From Brevibacillus agri (lineage in GTDB: Bacteria; Bacillota; Bacilli; Brevibacillales; Brevibacillaceae): DNA of 64,000 nucleotides. Shown here in pieces: positions 37,940 to 48,077 of the stretch (position 1 is the stretch's first letter; every line of letters starts with the position of its first letter). The stretch lies in NCBI RefSeq assembly GCF_004117055.1, contig NZ_CP026363.1:3464001-3528000 (forward strand), in the 5' to 3' direction. The position numbers and the translations under genes are program-made. Under the pieces are notes generated by a model. The model worked only from the letters and a program-made list of their open reading frames with translations, made no database searches and was not told where the DNA came from.

Positions 37940-37984
37940 ATGAAAGGAGCGAGTTCCGGGTCTGATGCATCCGAGAACTCGCTT
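37940..37984 (-). terminator. Probable terminator of the opp operon
   Basis: AGCGAGTTC and GAACTCGCT arms; the following T tract on the minus strand is short (CCTTTCAT), so read-through to the chemoreceptor is possible. Confidence 0.6.
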
Positions 37985-37998
37985 TCTTCATGAAAAGA

Positions 37999-38958
37999 TT
38001 AATTGTACAAGTGACAAGCAGCGAAGTGTCCGGGCTCGACTTCTTTCCATACTGGTACAGATGCAGCGCACTCCGGCATTGCTTTCGGGCAACGCGTGCG
38101 GAAATGACAGCCGCTTGGCGGGTTCATTGGGCTAGGTACATCACCTTGCAGCACGATGCGCTCGCGGTTGCGCTCCACCTCTGGGTCTGGGATCGGAATC
38201 GCAGACAACAGGGCTTGCGTATAAGGATGGAGCGGTTTTTCATACAAAGCGTCGCTTTCGGCCAGCTCGACCATTTTGCCCAGGTACATAACGGCAACGC
38301 GGTCGGAGATGTATTTCACCATCGACAGGTCATGGGCAATGAACATGTAGGTCAGGCCCATTCTTTCCTGAAGCTGCTCAAGCAGGTTGACAACCTGTGC
38401 CTGAACGGATACGTCGAGAGCGGAAATCGGCTCGTCACAAACAATAAACTTAGGTTCTACAGCCAGCGCACGGGCAATCCCGATACGTTGGCGCTGACCG
38501 CCCGAAAACTCGTGCGGGAAGCGGTTCATGTGCTCAGGGTTCAAGCTGACCAAAGAAAGCAGCTCCTGGATGCGTTCCTTGCGCTTTTGCCCGGTAGCAA
38601 GGCCGTGAATGTCAAGCGCCTCGCCGATGATATCCCCAACAGTCATACGCGGGTTCAAGGAAGCGTACGGGTCCTGGAAAATCATCTGCATGTTGCGGCG
38701 CATGGCCTTCATTTCCTGATGATTCAAATTCATGATGCTTTTGCCTTCAAAGAGGACGTCCCCGCCAGTCGCGTCATATAAACGAAGAATCGTACGACCC
38801 GCGGTGGACTTCCCACAGCCGGACTCCCCTACTACCCCGAGAGTTTCCCCCCGTTTGATTTCAAACGAGATATCATTCACAGCTTTCAGAGTATTATCGC
38901 CAATGGAAAAGAACTTTTTCAAGTTGCGTACTTCAATGAGTGTCTCACGGTTATCCAC
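37999..38958 (-). CDS. oppF: Oligopeptide ABC transporter ATP-binding protein OppF
   Basis: 319 residues. Walker [10 protein letters not shown], signature [10 protein letters not shown], Walker [10 protein letters not shown], and a C-terminal oligopeptide extension with cysteines ([14 protein letters not shown]) that in related proteins carries an iron-sulphur cluster. GTG start behind GGAGGAGGG. Second ATPase of the importer. Confidence 0.93.
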   Translation of the reverse strand: MDNRETLIEVRNLKKFFSIGDNTLKAVNDISFEIKRGETLGVVGESGCGKSTAGRTILRLYDATGGDVLFEGKSIMNLNHQEMKAMRRNMQMIFQDPYASLNPRMTVGDIIGEALDIHGLATGQKRKERIQELLSLVSLNPEHMNRFPHEFSGGQRQRIGIARALAVEPKFIVCDEPISALDVSVQAQVVNLLEQLQERMGLTYMFIAHDLSMVKYISDRVAVMYLGKMVELAESDALYEKPLHPYTQALLSAIPIPDPEVERNRERIVLQGDVPSPMNPPSGCHFRTRCPKAMPECAASVPVWKEVEPGHFAACHLYN

Positions 38959-38972
38959 TGTTTACCCTCCTC

Positions 38973-39968
38973 CTACGATCCTGCGCGGTTCTGAGCGAGC
39001 GGGTGCTGCAGCCAGCATGCTGCTCGTTGGGTCGTGCTGATTTCGTTCAACTCAGGATCGATCTCCTGGCAAACACGCATAGCCGATTCGCAGCGAGCGG
39101 TGAAGCCACAGCCCACTGGCGGACGCAGAAGGTCCGGCGGTGTTCCGAAGATCGGAGTCAACGGCTCATCACGGTTCAAGTCCAGACGCGGCACAGAGCG
39201 CAGCAGACCTTTCGTGTACGGATGTTGCGGGTTGTAGAAAATGTCATCTACTGTGCCCGTTTCAATCACTTTCCCAGCGTACATGACGATTACGCGGTCG
39301 CACATCTCAGCAACAACACCAAGGTCATGCGTAATGAGGATAATGGAAGTACCCGTTTTCTTTTGCAAGTCTTTCATCAAATCCAAAATCTGAGCCTGAA
39401 TCGTTACGTCCAAAGCTGTTGTCGGCTCATCCGCTATCAACAGCTTGGGCGAACAGGCGAGAGAGATGGCGATCATCGCCCGTTGGCGCATCCCGCCGGA
39501 AAACTCGTGTGGATATTGCTCCACACGTTTTTCCGGTTGCGGGATACCTACCATGGTCAACAGCTCAATCGCGCGATCGCGAGCGGCTGCACGGCTCATG
39601 TTTTGGTGCTTGATAAGTCCCTCGGTAATCTGGTTGCCAATGGTCATCGTCGGGTTCAACGATGTCATCGGGTCCTGGAAAATCATCCCGATGTCTTTTC
39701 CGCGGATGGATTCCATTTCTTTATTCGACTTTTTGACAATGTTCTGTCCATTAAAGAGGATTTCGCCTTTTTTGATCTCGCCTGGCGGCATCGGGATCAG
39801 CTTCATGAGGGTTTGAGCGGTTACGGATTTACCGCAACCGGACTCCCCTACAATCGCTACTGCTTCCCCGCGATTTACGTGAAAATTAACGCCTCGTACT
39901 GCTTTGACTTCACCTGCATACGTATGGAAGGAGACATGCAGGTCTTTTACTTCGAGAATGCGTTCCAT
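38973..39968 (-). CDS. oppD: Oligopeptide ABC transporter ATP-binding protein OppD
   Basis: 331 residues. Walker [10 protein letters not shown], signature FSGGMRQRAMIAI, Walker B LLIADEPTTALD, and the C-terminal Cys-containing oligopeptide domain (CGFTARCESAMRVC). ATG behind AGGAGGGATCATC, 14 bases after oppC. Confidence 0.94.
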   Translation of the reverse strand: MERILEVKDLHVSFHTYAGEVKAVRGVNFHVNRGEAVAIVGESGCGKSVTAQTLMKLIPMPPGEIKKGEILFNGQNIVKKSNKEMESIRGKDIGMIFQDPMTSLNPTMTIGNQITEGLIKHQNMSRAAARDRAIELLTMVGIPQPEKRVEQYPHEFSGGMRQRAMIAISLACSPKLLIADEPTTALDVTIQAQILDLMKDLQKKTGTSIILITHDLGVVAEMCDRVIVMYAGKVIETGTVDDIFYNPQHPYTKGLLRSVPRLDLNRDEPLTPIFGTPPDLLRPPVGCGFTARCESAMRVCQEIDPELNEISTTQRAACWLQHPLAQNRAGS

Positions 39969-39982
39969 AACGATGATCCCTC

Positions 39983-40900
39983 CTATTTACGCAGGCGTGG
40001 GTCTACTGCATCGCGCAGACCGTCACCAAACAAGTTAAATGCCAAGATGGTCACGGAGATGAAAAGGGCCGGGAACATCAACCGCCACGGATAGTACTTC
40101 ATGGCAGGCAAACCTTCTGAGGACATCGTGCCCCAGGAAGCAACAGGCGCCGCTACCCCCAAACCGATAAAGGACAGGAAAGACTCTGCGAAAATCGCGG
40201 ACGGTACAGTCAAGCTGAGCGTAACGATGATTGGACCCAAAGCGTTTGGAATCAGGTGTTTAAAGATCAAACGGCCGCTGTCAGCACCAAGGGAGCGCGC
40301 TGCCAGCACGAATTCTTGCGATTTGAGCTGCAAAATTTGCCCGCGCACAATCCGGGCCATCCCAATCCACCCCGTTATCGTCAAGGCGATAATGATCGTG
40401 CCGACCCCGGGGGCTAAGACAACCATCAGCAAAATAACGACAAGCAAGTACGGAATAGCGAACAAAATATCAGCGAAACGCATCATGATCTCGTCTACTT
40501 TACCGCCATAGAAAACGGCAATACAGCCCCAGATGACCCCGATAATCAAGTCGATGAAGGCAGCAGCCAGACCAACTTCCAAGGAAATGCGAGCTCCGTA
40601 CCAAATCCGCACGAACATGTCGCGTCCAAGGTCATCCGTACCAAACCAGTGCTCAGCGGATGGCTTTTTGTTTTTGCCAGCCAAATCGGTTGTGAAATAG
40701 TCGTTGGAAGACACCATCGGAATGACGACAGCACATACCATCAGCGCGACGATAAAGATCAAGGAAGCCATCGCGACTTTATTCATTTTCAAGCGACGCC
40801 ATACATCCGCCCAGAAAGAGAGGCTCGGACGCTTGATCGCTTCTGCTTGGCGAAGATCGACCGAAATCGGTTCAAAATGCTCTTTTGTCAATTGCTGCAT
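39983..40900 (-). CDS. oppC: Oligopeptide ABC transporter permease OppC
   Basis: 305 residues, with one N-terminal membrane segment followed by five in the binding-protein-dependent transport domain; the EAA loop is AARSLGADSGRLIFKHLIPN. I prefer ATG at 40900 (nine bases after GGGAG) over the GTG at 40906 (four bases). Confidence 0.92.
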   Translation of the reverse strand: MQQLTKEHFEPISVDLRQAEAIKRPSLSFWADVWRRLKMNKVAMASLIFIVALMVCAVVIPMVSSNDYFTTDLAGKNKKPSAEHWFGTDDLGRDMFVRIWYGARISLEVGLAAAFIDLIIGVIWGCIAVFYGGKVDEIMMRFADILFAIPYLLVVILLMVVLAPGVGTIIIALTITGWIGMARIVRGQILQLKSQEFVLAARSLGADSGRLIFKHLIPNALGPIIVTLSLTVPSAIFAESFLSFIGLGVAAPVASWGTMSSEGLPAMKYYPWRLMFPALFISVTILAFNLFGDGLRDAVDPRLRK

Positions 40901-40907
40901 TTTCACA

Positions 40908-41840
40908 TTACTCCCTTCCTGCGTCTGCGAGTTTAATTCGTGGGTCTACCAAGGTGTACGCGATGTCCACAATCAGGATCATCACTACGAGAATGATGGA
41001 GTAGAAGACCGTTGTCCCCATGATAACCGTGTAGTCGCGGTTGGTGATGGACAATACGAATTCACGACCCAGACCAGGAACCCCGAAGATACGCTCGATA
41101 ACGAATGCACCAGTCAGGATGTTGGCAATCAATGGACCGAGGTAAGTAATAACCGGCAAGAGCGCGTTGCGAATTGCATGCTTCACGGTAATCGTAAAGG
41201 TGTGCAGACCTTTTGCTTTTGCCGTTTTGATGTAGTCTTGTCCAAGGACTTCAATCATATTGGAACGCGTCAAACGAGCGATAAAAGCCATTGGCGACGC
41301 GGCGAGTGCGAGAGATGGCAAAATCGTGTACTCGAAGCCTTCCCATTTTGCGATAGGCAAAAGACCCCATTGAATCGCGAAGAAATACTGATAAAATGAT
41401 GCCAAGATGAAACCTGGAACGGATAGCCCCAAAACTGCTATCACCATAGCGGAATAATCTTGCCACTTGTTATGCTTCAGTGCTGCAACCACCCCAAGGA
41501 TAATACCTCCGAAGATTGCCAAGAGCAATGCTTGTGCTCCCAAGTGCGCTGATACAGGGAAACCGCGATTAATCATTTCGTTTACCGTCGAAGATTTTTC
41601 TGTAAACGACGGGCCCAAATCCCAAGTAACGACACCCTTCAAATATTCGAAGTACTGCTCGTGCAGCGGCAAATTCAGCTTGTATTTGGCCTCGAGTGCC
41701 GCTTTAATCTCATCAGGAACGTTTTTCTCTGATGTAAATGGTCCACCCGGTACCGCTTTCATGATGAAGAAGGTGGCCGTTACAATCAGGAAGAGCGAGA
41801 TGAGCATGAAGATGATGCGCTTACCAAGATAACGGATCAA
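40908..41840 (-). CDS. oppB: Oligopeptide ABC transporter permease OppB
   Basis: 310 residues, six membrane segments, EAA loop KTAKAKGLHTFTITVKHAIRN. Starts with TTG behind AAGGGGGT. It is separated from oppA by 248 bases with two hairpins and from oppC by 7 bases. Confidence 0.92.
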   Translation of the reverse strand: MIRYLGKRIIFMLISLFLIVTATFFIMKAVPGGPFTSEKNVPDEIKAALEAKYKLNLPLHEQYFEYLKGVVTWDLGPSFTEKSSTVNEMINRGFPVSAHLGAQALLLAIFGGIILGVVAALKHNKWQDYSAMVIAVLGLSVPGFILASFYQYFFAIQWGLLPIAKWEGFEYTILPSLALAASPMAFIARLTRSNMIEVLGQDYIKTAKAKGLHTFTITVKHAIRNALLPVITYLGPLIANILTGAFVIERIFGVPGLGREFVLSITNRDYTVIMGTTVFYSIILVVMILIVDIAYTLVDPRIKLADAGRE

Positions 41841-41905
41841 CTAATTTACCCCCTTGACAGATTTGATTGCTTTCACGTCCCATCTTTACACTGCGGACGT
41901 TACCG

Positions 41906-41929
41906 ACACAGTGCAAAAATCGGCTGTGT
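41906..41929 (-). other. Short hairpin in the oppA-oppB gap
   Basis: ACACAG and CTGTGT arms around a 12-base loop. No T run follows on the minus strand. Confidence 0.45.
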
Positions 41930-42028
41930 AAATAACCCAAAAATGATCTCTTGCGTTGAAACTTTTCTCTCTATATTTTTCTTTTCCAGCTTGTTTGCGA
42001 GCTGGTATTTATGGGAAGGGACTGCATA

Positions 42029-42062
42029 GCAGAAGGTATATGGGTTTCCATATACCCTCTGC
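42029..42062 (-). other. Strong hairpin after oppA (likely mRNA stabiliser or partial attenuator)
   Basis: On the minus strand GCAGAGGGTATATGG pairs with CCATATACC-TTCTGC over nearly its full length. No T run follows, so it is not a classical terminator. It lies 26 bases after the oppA stop, as often seen where the binding protein is made in excess of the permease. Confidence 0.7.
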
Positions 42063-42088
42063 CGCAATACCCGATTCCTTCAGTTAGA

Positions 42089-43741
42089 TTACTCTACGTA
42101 TGCCCATTTCCAGTCGACGTCTCCCAGACCGCCAATGACAACGCCTTTGACGTTTTCTTTCTGTACCCAAGAGTTGGTATAGAAGTAAATTGGCATGATC
42201 GGCATTTCGTCCATCAAGATTTGCTCGGCATCTGCGAGAATTTTCTTACGCTTCTCCGGATCAGCTTCCAGAGCAGATTGGTTCAGGAGCTCTTTGAACT
42301 TCGGATTTTCCCAACGCGTATCGTTGTTTCCACCCAGTTTGTCCTTGTACAGCTCCAGGAAGTTGATTGGATCGTTAAAGTCGCCCAACCAGCCCATACG
42401 GCCTACTTGGAAGTTACCCGCATGCATGTCTTCCAGGTACACTTTCCACTCTTTGTTTTCCAGCTTCACTTCTACTCCGAGGTTTTTCTTCCATTGGTCT
42501 TGGATCGCTTCCGCAATCTTTTTGTGACCTTCGGAAGTGTTGTACGACAAGGTAATTGGCGGCAGCTTTGTCAGGCCTTTTTCTTTCATGCCTTCTTCCA
42601 AAAGCTTTTTCGCTGTTTCCAGGTCGTTGTCCTTGAAGTAGCCGTTCGGGTTCAGGACCATGGATGGCGGTACTGCCCCTGTTGCCGGGATTTGTCCGGT
42701 TTGCAGAATATTGTCAATCAGGGCTTGGCGGTTAATCGAGTAAGCAAAAGCTTTCCGAATCTTCACATTATCGAACGGAGGTTTTTCCACGTTGAACTTG
42801 TACCAGTACGTACCCGCGATTGGCTGGGTCGTAATTTTGCCTTGCTCCTTCAGCGCAGGAATCGCATCTGTCGGCAGCGCGCTCATTGGAGCACCCGCCC
42901 AATCCAGTTCTCCGTTTTCAAACATGGACAATTCGGTGTTCTCGTCCTCTACCATGGAGAACTCGATGCGATCGAGCTTCACGGCATCCTTGTCCCAATA
43001 GTTTTCGTTTTTCACGAGCACGAGCTTGCTTTTGTGCTCCCAGGATTCCATTTTGAACGGGCCGTTGCCCACGTGGGTTTTCGCTTCGCCAGCCCACTTC
43101 TCGTTGGCTTCGATCACTTTTTTGTTAACAGGGAAGTAGGTTGGGAAAGCAGTCAGCTCCAGGAAGAATGGAGTCGGATTTTCAAGCTTTACTTCCAAAG
43201 TCTTGTCATCCAGTGCCTTCACACCAACATCATCAAGCTTAGCTTCGTTTTTGTTCGCTTTTTCACCGTTCTTAATGTAGTAGAGCTGATAAGCGTAGTT
43301 TGCTCCGGTTTTCGGATCGAGTGCCCGCTTCCAGGCGTACTCGAAGTCGTGCGCTGTTACCGGATCGCCATTGCTCCATTTTGCGTCGCGAATGGTGAAC
43401 TTGTAGGTCAGCATGTCTTCAGAGACTTCCACTTTCTCGGCAGCCGCCTCATGAGGCTTTCCGTCTTCTCCGATGCGGGTGAGACCGTCAAAGGTAGCGC
43501 GGATAATCGCTGCGGAAGTAGTGTCTTCCGAAAGGCCAGGGTCAGCCGTAGGTGGCTCAGAGTGCAGGTTCAGTTTCAGAACTTGTGGTTTTTTCTCTGC
43601 CTCTGGTGTTGCCGCAGGCTGTTCGGTGCTCGAATTGTTTGACGGTTGTGCTGGAGTGGAAGCTTGCTGGCCACCGCAACCGGCCAATGCCGTACCCAAA
43701 ACTGCAATCGAGCTTACAAGTGCAAATACATTCTTTTTCAA
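42089..43741 (-). CDS. oppA: Oligopeptide-binding lipoprotein OppA
   Basis: 550 residues. Lipoprotein signal with lipobox LAGC (lipidated Cys near residue 22), then a Pro/Gln/Ser-rich linker and the SBP family 5 peptide-binding fold (PPTADPGLSEDTTSAAIIRATFDGL, KWSNGDPVTAHDFEYAWKRALDP). It captures peptides at the outer membrane face and delivers them to OppBCDF. TTG start at 43741 behind GGGGGG; the longer frame begins in the gap after the Lrp gene. Confidence 0.93.
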   Translation of the reverse strand: MKKNVFALVSSIAVLGTALAGCGGQQASTPAQPSNNSSTEQPAATPEAEKKPQVLKLNLHSEPPTADPGLSEDTTSAAIIRATFDGLTRIGEDGKPHEAAAEKVEVSEDMLTYKFTIRDAKWSNGDPVTAHDFEYAWKRALDPKTGANYAYQLYYIKNGEKANKNEAKLDDVGVKALDDKTLEVKLENPTPFFLELTAFPTYFPVNKKVIEANEKWAGEAKTHVGNGPFKMESWEHKSKLVLVKNENYWDKDAVKLDRIEFSMVEDENTELSMFENGELDWAGAPMSALPTDAIPALKEQGKITTQPIAGTYWYKFNVEKPPFDNVKIRKAFAYSINRQALIDNILQTGQIPATGAVPPSMVLNPNGYFKDNDLETAKKLLEEGMKEKGLTKLPPITLSYNTSEGHKKIAEAIQDQWKKNLGVEVKLENKEWKVYLEDMHAGNFQVGRMGWLGDFNDPINFLELYKDKLGGNNDTRWENPKFKELLNQSALEADPEKRKKILADAEQILMDEMPIMPIYFYTNSWVQKENVKGVVIGGLGDVDWKWAYVE

Positions 43742-43853
43742 CGCAATAACCCCCCGTACGTTTTCTTTTTTGTCTTTTTTCAGAAAATAAAGGACGAAAA
43801 AAACGAACATGGCCCGAAGCTTCCTGACTTCGGCTAGAAGGCATCAACCCCTT

Positions 43854-44324
43854 TCACTGCAGGGTCACCTCGTCATCGTGAACGATAGAGAAGGAATCTT
43901 TGTACTGCTTCAGTTCCAACGAAACATCCGCGCCTACAATCCCTTCAATTTGAGAGAGTCGTTCATTGACGAAAGTGATCAGCTCGTCATTGCTATGGAA
44001 ACACGCTTGGATAATCAAGTCGTGCTTACCGCTAAATGCACCCACAAACCGGACTGCAGAGAATTTGCTCAACTCTTCTGCCACATTTTTCTGTGAACCG
44101 AGTTTGGTGGTCAACCCGATGATTGCTTGTACTTTCAGCCCAAGCTTTGCCGGGTCGGGATGAATAACGAATTGAAAGACTCCATCTTGCAACAGACGGG
44201 TAATGCGAGATCGAATGGTTCCCTCGCTCACGCCAAGTTGATGCGCGATTTCTGTGTACGGGATTCGTCCGTCTTCCTGGAGGATTTGCAGAATCTGCTT
44301 GTCAACATGGTCCAACTTTCTCAT
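43854..44324 (-). CDS. Lrp/AsnC-family transcriptional regulator
   Basis: 156 residues. N-terminal helix-turn-helix (LDHVDKQILQILQEDGRIPYTEIAHQLG..., residues 4-50) and a C-terminal RAM domain (about 65-145) for amino-acid binding. It is immediately upstream of opp on the same strand and may control peptide uptake; this is inference. Its own ATG lacks a well-placed ribosome site: GGAGG lies 18 bases away, inside a short upstream reading frame. Confidence 0.88.
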   Translation of the reverse strand: MRKLDHVDKQILQILQEDGRIPYTEIAHQLGVSEGTIRSRITRLLQDGVFQFVIHPDPAKLGLKVQAIIGLTTKLGSQKNVAEELSKFSAVRFVGAFSGKHDLIIQACFHSNDELITFVNERLSQIEGIVGADVSLELKQYKDSFSIVHDDEVTLQ

Positions 44325-44414
44325 AAATACGTTTTTCCGGGAACCTCCATCCTTTTTTTACGAAACTCGAAAAAATCTTTAATAATTTGTCTGTTACATT
44401 AAAAGTAATCTGAA

Positions 44415-44443
44415 ATGATAGCGGTGTCAACGAAATTTGACAA
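44415..44443 (-). promoter_or_regulatory. Sigma-A promoter of the Lrp-family gene
   Basis: TTGTCA, a 17-base spacer and TATCAT on the minus strand, with AT-rich sequence upstream that could act as an UP element. TTGACA also occurs inside the spacer. Confidence 0.6.
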
Positions 44444-44588
44444 GTAGAATTATAAAACATTATAAAGTGTAGCCGAACAGTAAAAATTTTTTTATATTAT
44501 CAAACAAGCACTTCCTATCTCATATTGAAAAGGAAAATGACAATTTAATCAACTATATTTTCTCGAAAAACTGTATTTTTACACACAG

Positions 44589-44623
44589 AAAGAGTGTGCG
44601 CACCCCAGGCAGGCACACTCTTT
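44589..44623 (-). terminator. Probable terminator of the nucleoside salvage operon
   Basis: AAAGAGTGTGC and GCACACTCTTT arms with a 13-base loop, 33 bases after the pdp stop. The T tract is poor. Confidence 0.65.
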
Positions 44624-44655
44624 CCTTTGTTGATCCTTCAAGAAAAAGGCGCGAT

Positions 44656-45963
44656 TTACGCCTCGATGATTTTATAAATCAGCGGCTGGGCGGACGGAAT
44701 TGTTGTCGAAATAGAGAAGGCATTCCGCAATTCTTCCAGCGCGCTTTGCAAAAGCTGCTCGTCGTTGGCGTGGATCGTCATCAGCGCCTCGCCGGCCCGG
44801 ACTTCGTCTCCCCGCTTTTTGTGCAGCACGAAGCCTACCGCCAGATCGATCGGCATTTCCTTCGTCAGACGGCCAGCTCCCAGGACGACAGAGGCATGCC
44901 CTACCGCTTCGGCGTCAATCGCCTCCACATAGCCATCCTGCTCTGCGACAACCTGATGAATGATTTTCGCCTGCGGCAAACGGGATAGGTCGTACACGTC
45001 CTGTTTGTCGCCGCCTTGCGCTTCCACCATCTCGGCCAGCTTGTCCACGGCTTTGCCGCTCGTCATCAGTTCCTCCAGCTTGACGCGGCCTTCCTCAACA
45101 GTGGAAACGAGTCCACCCAAAACAAGCATGCGCGAGCCAATCGAGAGGGCAAGCTCGGTCAAATCTTTTGGCCCTCTGCCAGCCAGCGTCTCTACGGCTT
45201 CTTTCACTTCCAGCGCATTGCCCACGGCAAAGCCGAGCGGCTGGTTCATGTCGCTGATGACCGCCACCGTTTTGCGTCCGACCTGGCTGCCGATTGCGAC
45301 CATCGCGTTTGCCAGCGTTTCCGCTTCTTCCAGGCTTTTCATGAACGCACCCTTGCCGACTTTTACGTCGAGCAGGATGGCGTCAGCGCCCGCCGCAATC
45401 TTTTTGGACATGATCGAGCTTGCGATCAGCGGAACCGCTTCTACGGTCGCTGTCACGTCACGCAGCGCGTACAGTTTTTTGTCTGCCGGAGTCAGGTTGC
45501 CGGACTGCCCGATGACGGACACGCCAATATCGCGCACCTGCTGCAAAAACTGCTCGCGTGTGCGCTCTACCTGAAAGCCGCTAAACGACTCCAGCTTGTC
45601 GATCGTTCCTCCCGAGTAGCCCAGGCCGCGGCCCGACATTTTCGCTACGGGAATGCCTGCTGCTGCCACCAGAGGGGCGACGACAAGCGTCGTCTTGTCG
45701 CCTACTCCCCCCGTGCTGTGCTTGTCCACCTTGATGCCTGCCAGCGAGGACAAGTCGAGCTGCTCGCCCGAGCCTGCCATAGCCAGTGTCAAATCTGCTG
45801 TCTCGCGCGCTGTCATGCCGCGGAAAAAAACCGCCATCGCCCAGGCGGACATCTGGTAGTCAGGAATGGTTCCGTCTGTATATCCGTCTACGAGAAACTG
45901 TATTTCCTCGGTTGTCAGCTCGCCGCCGTCACGCTTTTTGGCAATCATATCGACCATCCGCAT
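44656..45963 (-). CDS. pdp: Pyrimidine-nucleoside phosphorylase
   Basis: 435 residues. The glycosyltransferase family signature is [22 protein letters not shown] and a Lys/Ser phosphate site [17 protein letters not shown]. It cleaves uridine and thymidine to the base and (deoxy)ribose 1-phosphate. Follows punA by 24 bases. ATG behind GGAGGGG. Confidence 0.94.
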   Translation of the reverse strand: MRMVDMIAKKRDGGELTTEEIQFLVDGYTDGTIPDYQMSAWAMAVFFRGMTARETADLTLAMAGSGEQLDLSSLAGIKVDKHSTGGVGDKTTLVVAPLVAAAGIPVAKMSGRGLGYSGGTIDKLESFSGFQVERTREQFLQQVRDIGVSVIGQSGNLTPADKKLYALRDVTATVEAVPLIASSIMSKKIAAGADAILLDVKVGKGAFMKSLEEAETLANAMVAIGSQVGRKTVAVISDMNQPLGFAVGNALEVKEAVETLAGRGPKDLTELALSIGSRMLVLGGLVSTVEEGRVKLEELMTSGKAVDKLAEMVEAQGGDKQDVYDLSRLPQAKIIHQVVAEQDGYVEAIDAEAVGHASVVLGAGRLTKEMPIDLAVGFVLHKKRGDEVRAGEALMTIHANDEQLLQSALEELRNAFSISTTIPSAQPLIYKIIEA

Positions 45964-45987
45964 AGAAAATCCCCTCCGCCTTGTTCT

Positions 45988-46797
45988 TTACAGTTTGGCT
46001 ACGATGCCGTTGACCAATGCCAGGAACTGCGTTTTTACTTTTTCGGTCGTCTCCATTACTTCATCGTGCGAAAGCGGCTGTTCGAGAATGCCTGCTGCCA
46101 TGTTGCTGATGCACGAAATGCCCAGCACTTTTACTTTCATGTGGCGCGCGACGATCACTTCCGGAACAGTCGACATCCCTACGGCATCTCCGCCGAGCAG
46201 ACGGAGCATGCGGATTTCCGCCGGCGTCTCGTAGCTTGGGCCAAGCAATCCTACGTACACGCCTTCGCGCAGCTTGATGCCTTGCTCGGACGCTACTTGA
46301 TGCGCCAGTTGGCGCAGCTCTTTGGAGTACGCTTCGGACATGTCAGGGAAACGCGCGCCCAGCTCGTCGTCGTTTGGCCCGATCAGCGGGTTGCGGAAAG
46401 TCATGTTGATATGGTCGGAAATCAGCATCAGATCGCCCGGATCGTAACCTTCGTTAATGCCGCCCGCCGCATTGGTCACGATGATCGTCTCCACGCCCAA
46501 AAGCTTCATCACGCGGATCGGGAAAACGACTGCATCCAGCCCGTGGCCTTCGTAGAAGTGGAAACGGCCTTGCATCGCCACTACTTGTTTGCCTTGCAGC
46601 TTGCCGATGACGAGCTGCCCTTTGTGTCCGACTACCGTGGACACGGTGAAGCCCGGAATTTCGTGGTACGGAATGACGACCGGATTTTCGATCTCATCGG
46701 CCAAAACGCCCAGCCCGGAACCCAATACCAGCCCGATCGTCGGCTTTTCCGCCAGTTTTGGTTCGATAAACGCTACTGCTTCTTGCAAATTTGCCAT
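45988..46797 (-). CDS. punA: Purine-nucleoside phosphorylase
   Basis: 269 residues, trimeric PNP class. Motifs: LGSGLG, GHKGQLVIG, MQGRFHFYEG, VTNAAGGIN. It releases purine bases and (deoxy)ribose 1-phosphate, which DeoB converts to the 5-phosphate. ATG behind GAGGAG. B. subtilis calls this gene pupG. Confidence 0.95.
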   Translation of the reverse strand: MANLQEAVAFIEPKLAEKPTIGLVLGSGLGVLADEIENPVVIPYHEIPGFTVSTVVGHKGQLVIGKLQGKQVVAMQGRFHFYEGHGLDAVVFPIRVMKLLGVETIIVTNAAGGINEGYDPGDLMLISDHINMTFRNPLIGPNDDELGARFPDMSEAYSKELRQLAHQVASEQGIKLREGVYVGLLGPSYETPAEIRMLRLLGGDAVGMSTVPEVIVARHMKVKVLGISCISNMAAGILEQPLSHDEVMETTEKVKTQFLALVNGIVAKL

Positions 46798-46857
46798 ATG
46801 TGAACACTCCTCTTCGGTTACGTTTCTTCTATATAAATGTTTATAATTACTTAACCT

Positions 46858-48030
46858 TTATACACGATTCAGGAAGCTTTTTCCGATTGCCGGAGCGGCC
46901 ACGCCAAAATTGTCCGCAATCGTCGCGCCGAGATCGGCAAATGTTTCGCGAATGCCCAAGTTTTCCCCTGTGCGTATGCCTTTGTGGTACACCAGGAGCG
47001 GAACGTATTCGCGCGTATGGTCGGTTCCGTGGTGGACCGGATCGTTGCCGTGGTCAGCGGTAATCACGAGCAGGTCGTTTTCTTGCATGGCGGCCAAAAT
47101 TTCCGGAATGCGGGCATCGAACTCCATCAGCGCCTGGCCGTACCCTTCCGGATCGCGGCGATGTCCGAACTTCGCATCAAAGTCGACGAGGTTGACGAAC
47201 GACAGACCTGTAAACGACTGCTTCATCGTGCCGATCAATTGGTCTACGCCATCCATGTTATCTTTGGTTCGGATCGACTGCGTGATTCCTTCCTCGGCAT
47301 AAATGTCGCTGATTTTGCCGATCGCGATCGAGGTCAGTCCGGCATCCTGCAAACGGTTCATCACGGTCGGCTCGAACGGCTTGACGGAGTAGTCATGGCG
47401 ATTGGCGGTGCGTGTGAAGTTGCCCGGCTCTCCGACAAACGGTCTGGCGATCACGCGCGTCACGGCAAACTCATCCCGCAAAGTAAGCTCGCGCGCCACC
47501 TGGCAAATGCGATACAGCTCCTCCAACGGCACGATTTCCTCGTGGGCAGCCACCTGGAAAACGCTATCAGCAGACGTGTACACAATGACAGCCCCTGTTT
47601 TCATGTGCTCTTCGCCCAGCTCGTCGAGAATATCCGTACCGGAAGCGACTTTGTTTCCAAGCACCTTCCGCCCGATGCGCTGTTCAAATTCCGCGATCAG
47701 CTCGGCTGGAAAACCGTCCGGATACGTCCGAAACGGCGTTGCGACGTGCAAGCCCATAATCTCCCAGTGGCCTGTCGTCGTATCTTTTCCCATGGAAATT
47801 TCCTGCATTTTCCCATAGTGGGCGGCTGGAGCTTCCGCAGCAGGGACGCCTTTTAGCGGGGCAATATTTCCGAGCCCGAGCTTTTGCAGGTTCGGCAAAG
47901 CAAAGCCTGCGACGCGCTCCGCGATATGGCCGAGCGTGTTGGCTCCTTCATCGCGGAATTTGGGAGCATCTGGCTGTTCGCCGATTCCCACGCTATCCAT
48001 AACGATCAGAAATACACGTGAATAACGCAA
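46858..48030 (-). CDS. deoB: Phosphopentomutase
   Basis: 390 residues, alkaline-phosphatase superfamily. Metal ligands lie in [16 protein letters not shown] and in [21 protein letters not shown]; the phospho-acceptor Thr is in [13 protein letters not shown]. It interconverts (deoxy)ribose 1- and 5-phosphates. The start is TTG at 48030 behind GGAGG; no in-frame ATG fits. B. subtilis drm. Confidence 0.95.
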   Translation of the reverse strand: MRYSRVFLIVMDSVGIGEQPDAPKFRDEGANTLGHIAERVAGFALPNLQKLGLGNIAPLKGVPAAEAPAAHYGKMQEISMGKDTTTGHWEIMGLHVATPFRTYPDGFPAELIAEFEQRIGRKVLGNKVASGTDILDELGEEHMKTGAVIVYTSADSVFQVAAHEEIVPLEELYRICQVARELTLRDEFAVTRVIARPFVGEPGNFTRTANRHDYSVKPFEPTVMNRLQDAGLTSIAIGKISDIYAEEGITQSIRTKDNMDGVDQLIGTMKQSFTGLSFVNLVDFDAKFGHRRDPEGYGQALMEFDARIPEILAAMQENDLLVITADHGNDPVHHGTDHTREYVPLLVYHKGIRTGENLGIRETFADLGATIADNFGVAAPAIGKSFLNRV

Positions 48031-48077
48031 TGTTAACGCCTCCAGTTCAAAAAATGGATAAAGTTTCATCCCAGGTC

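Larger units (their letters stand above)
44325..44655. other. AT-rich intergenic region before pdp and upstream of the Lrp gene
   Basis: No gene visible. It carries the Lrp-gene promoter, an AT-rich upstream stretch with two TTTATAAT copies (44451-44468) and the terminator-like hairpin after pdp. Confidence 0.6.

Noticed and set aside
37823-37946. Sigma-D promoter for the chemoreceptor gene
   Set aside because: TAAA occurs near the right place but no GCCGATAT-like -10 follows at 15 bases.
41906-42062. Terminator after oppA
   Set aside because: The hairpins have no T run on the minus strand, and oppB has no convincing separate promoter, so the operon is probably continuous.
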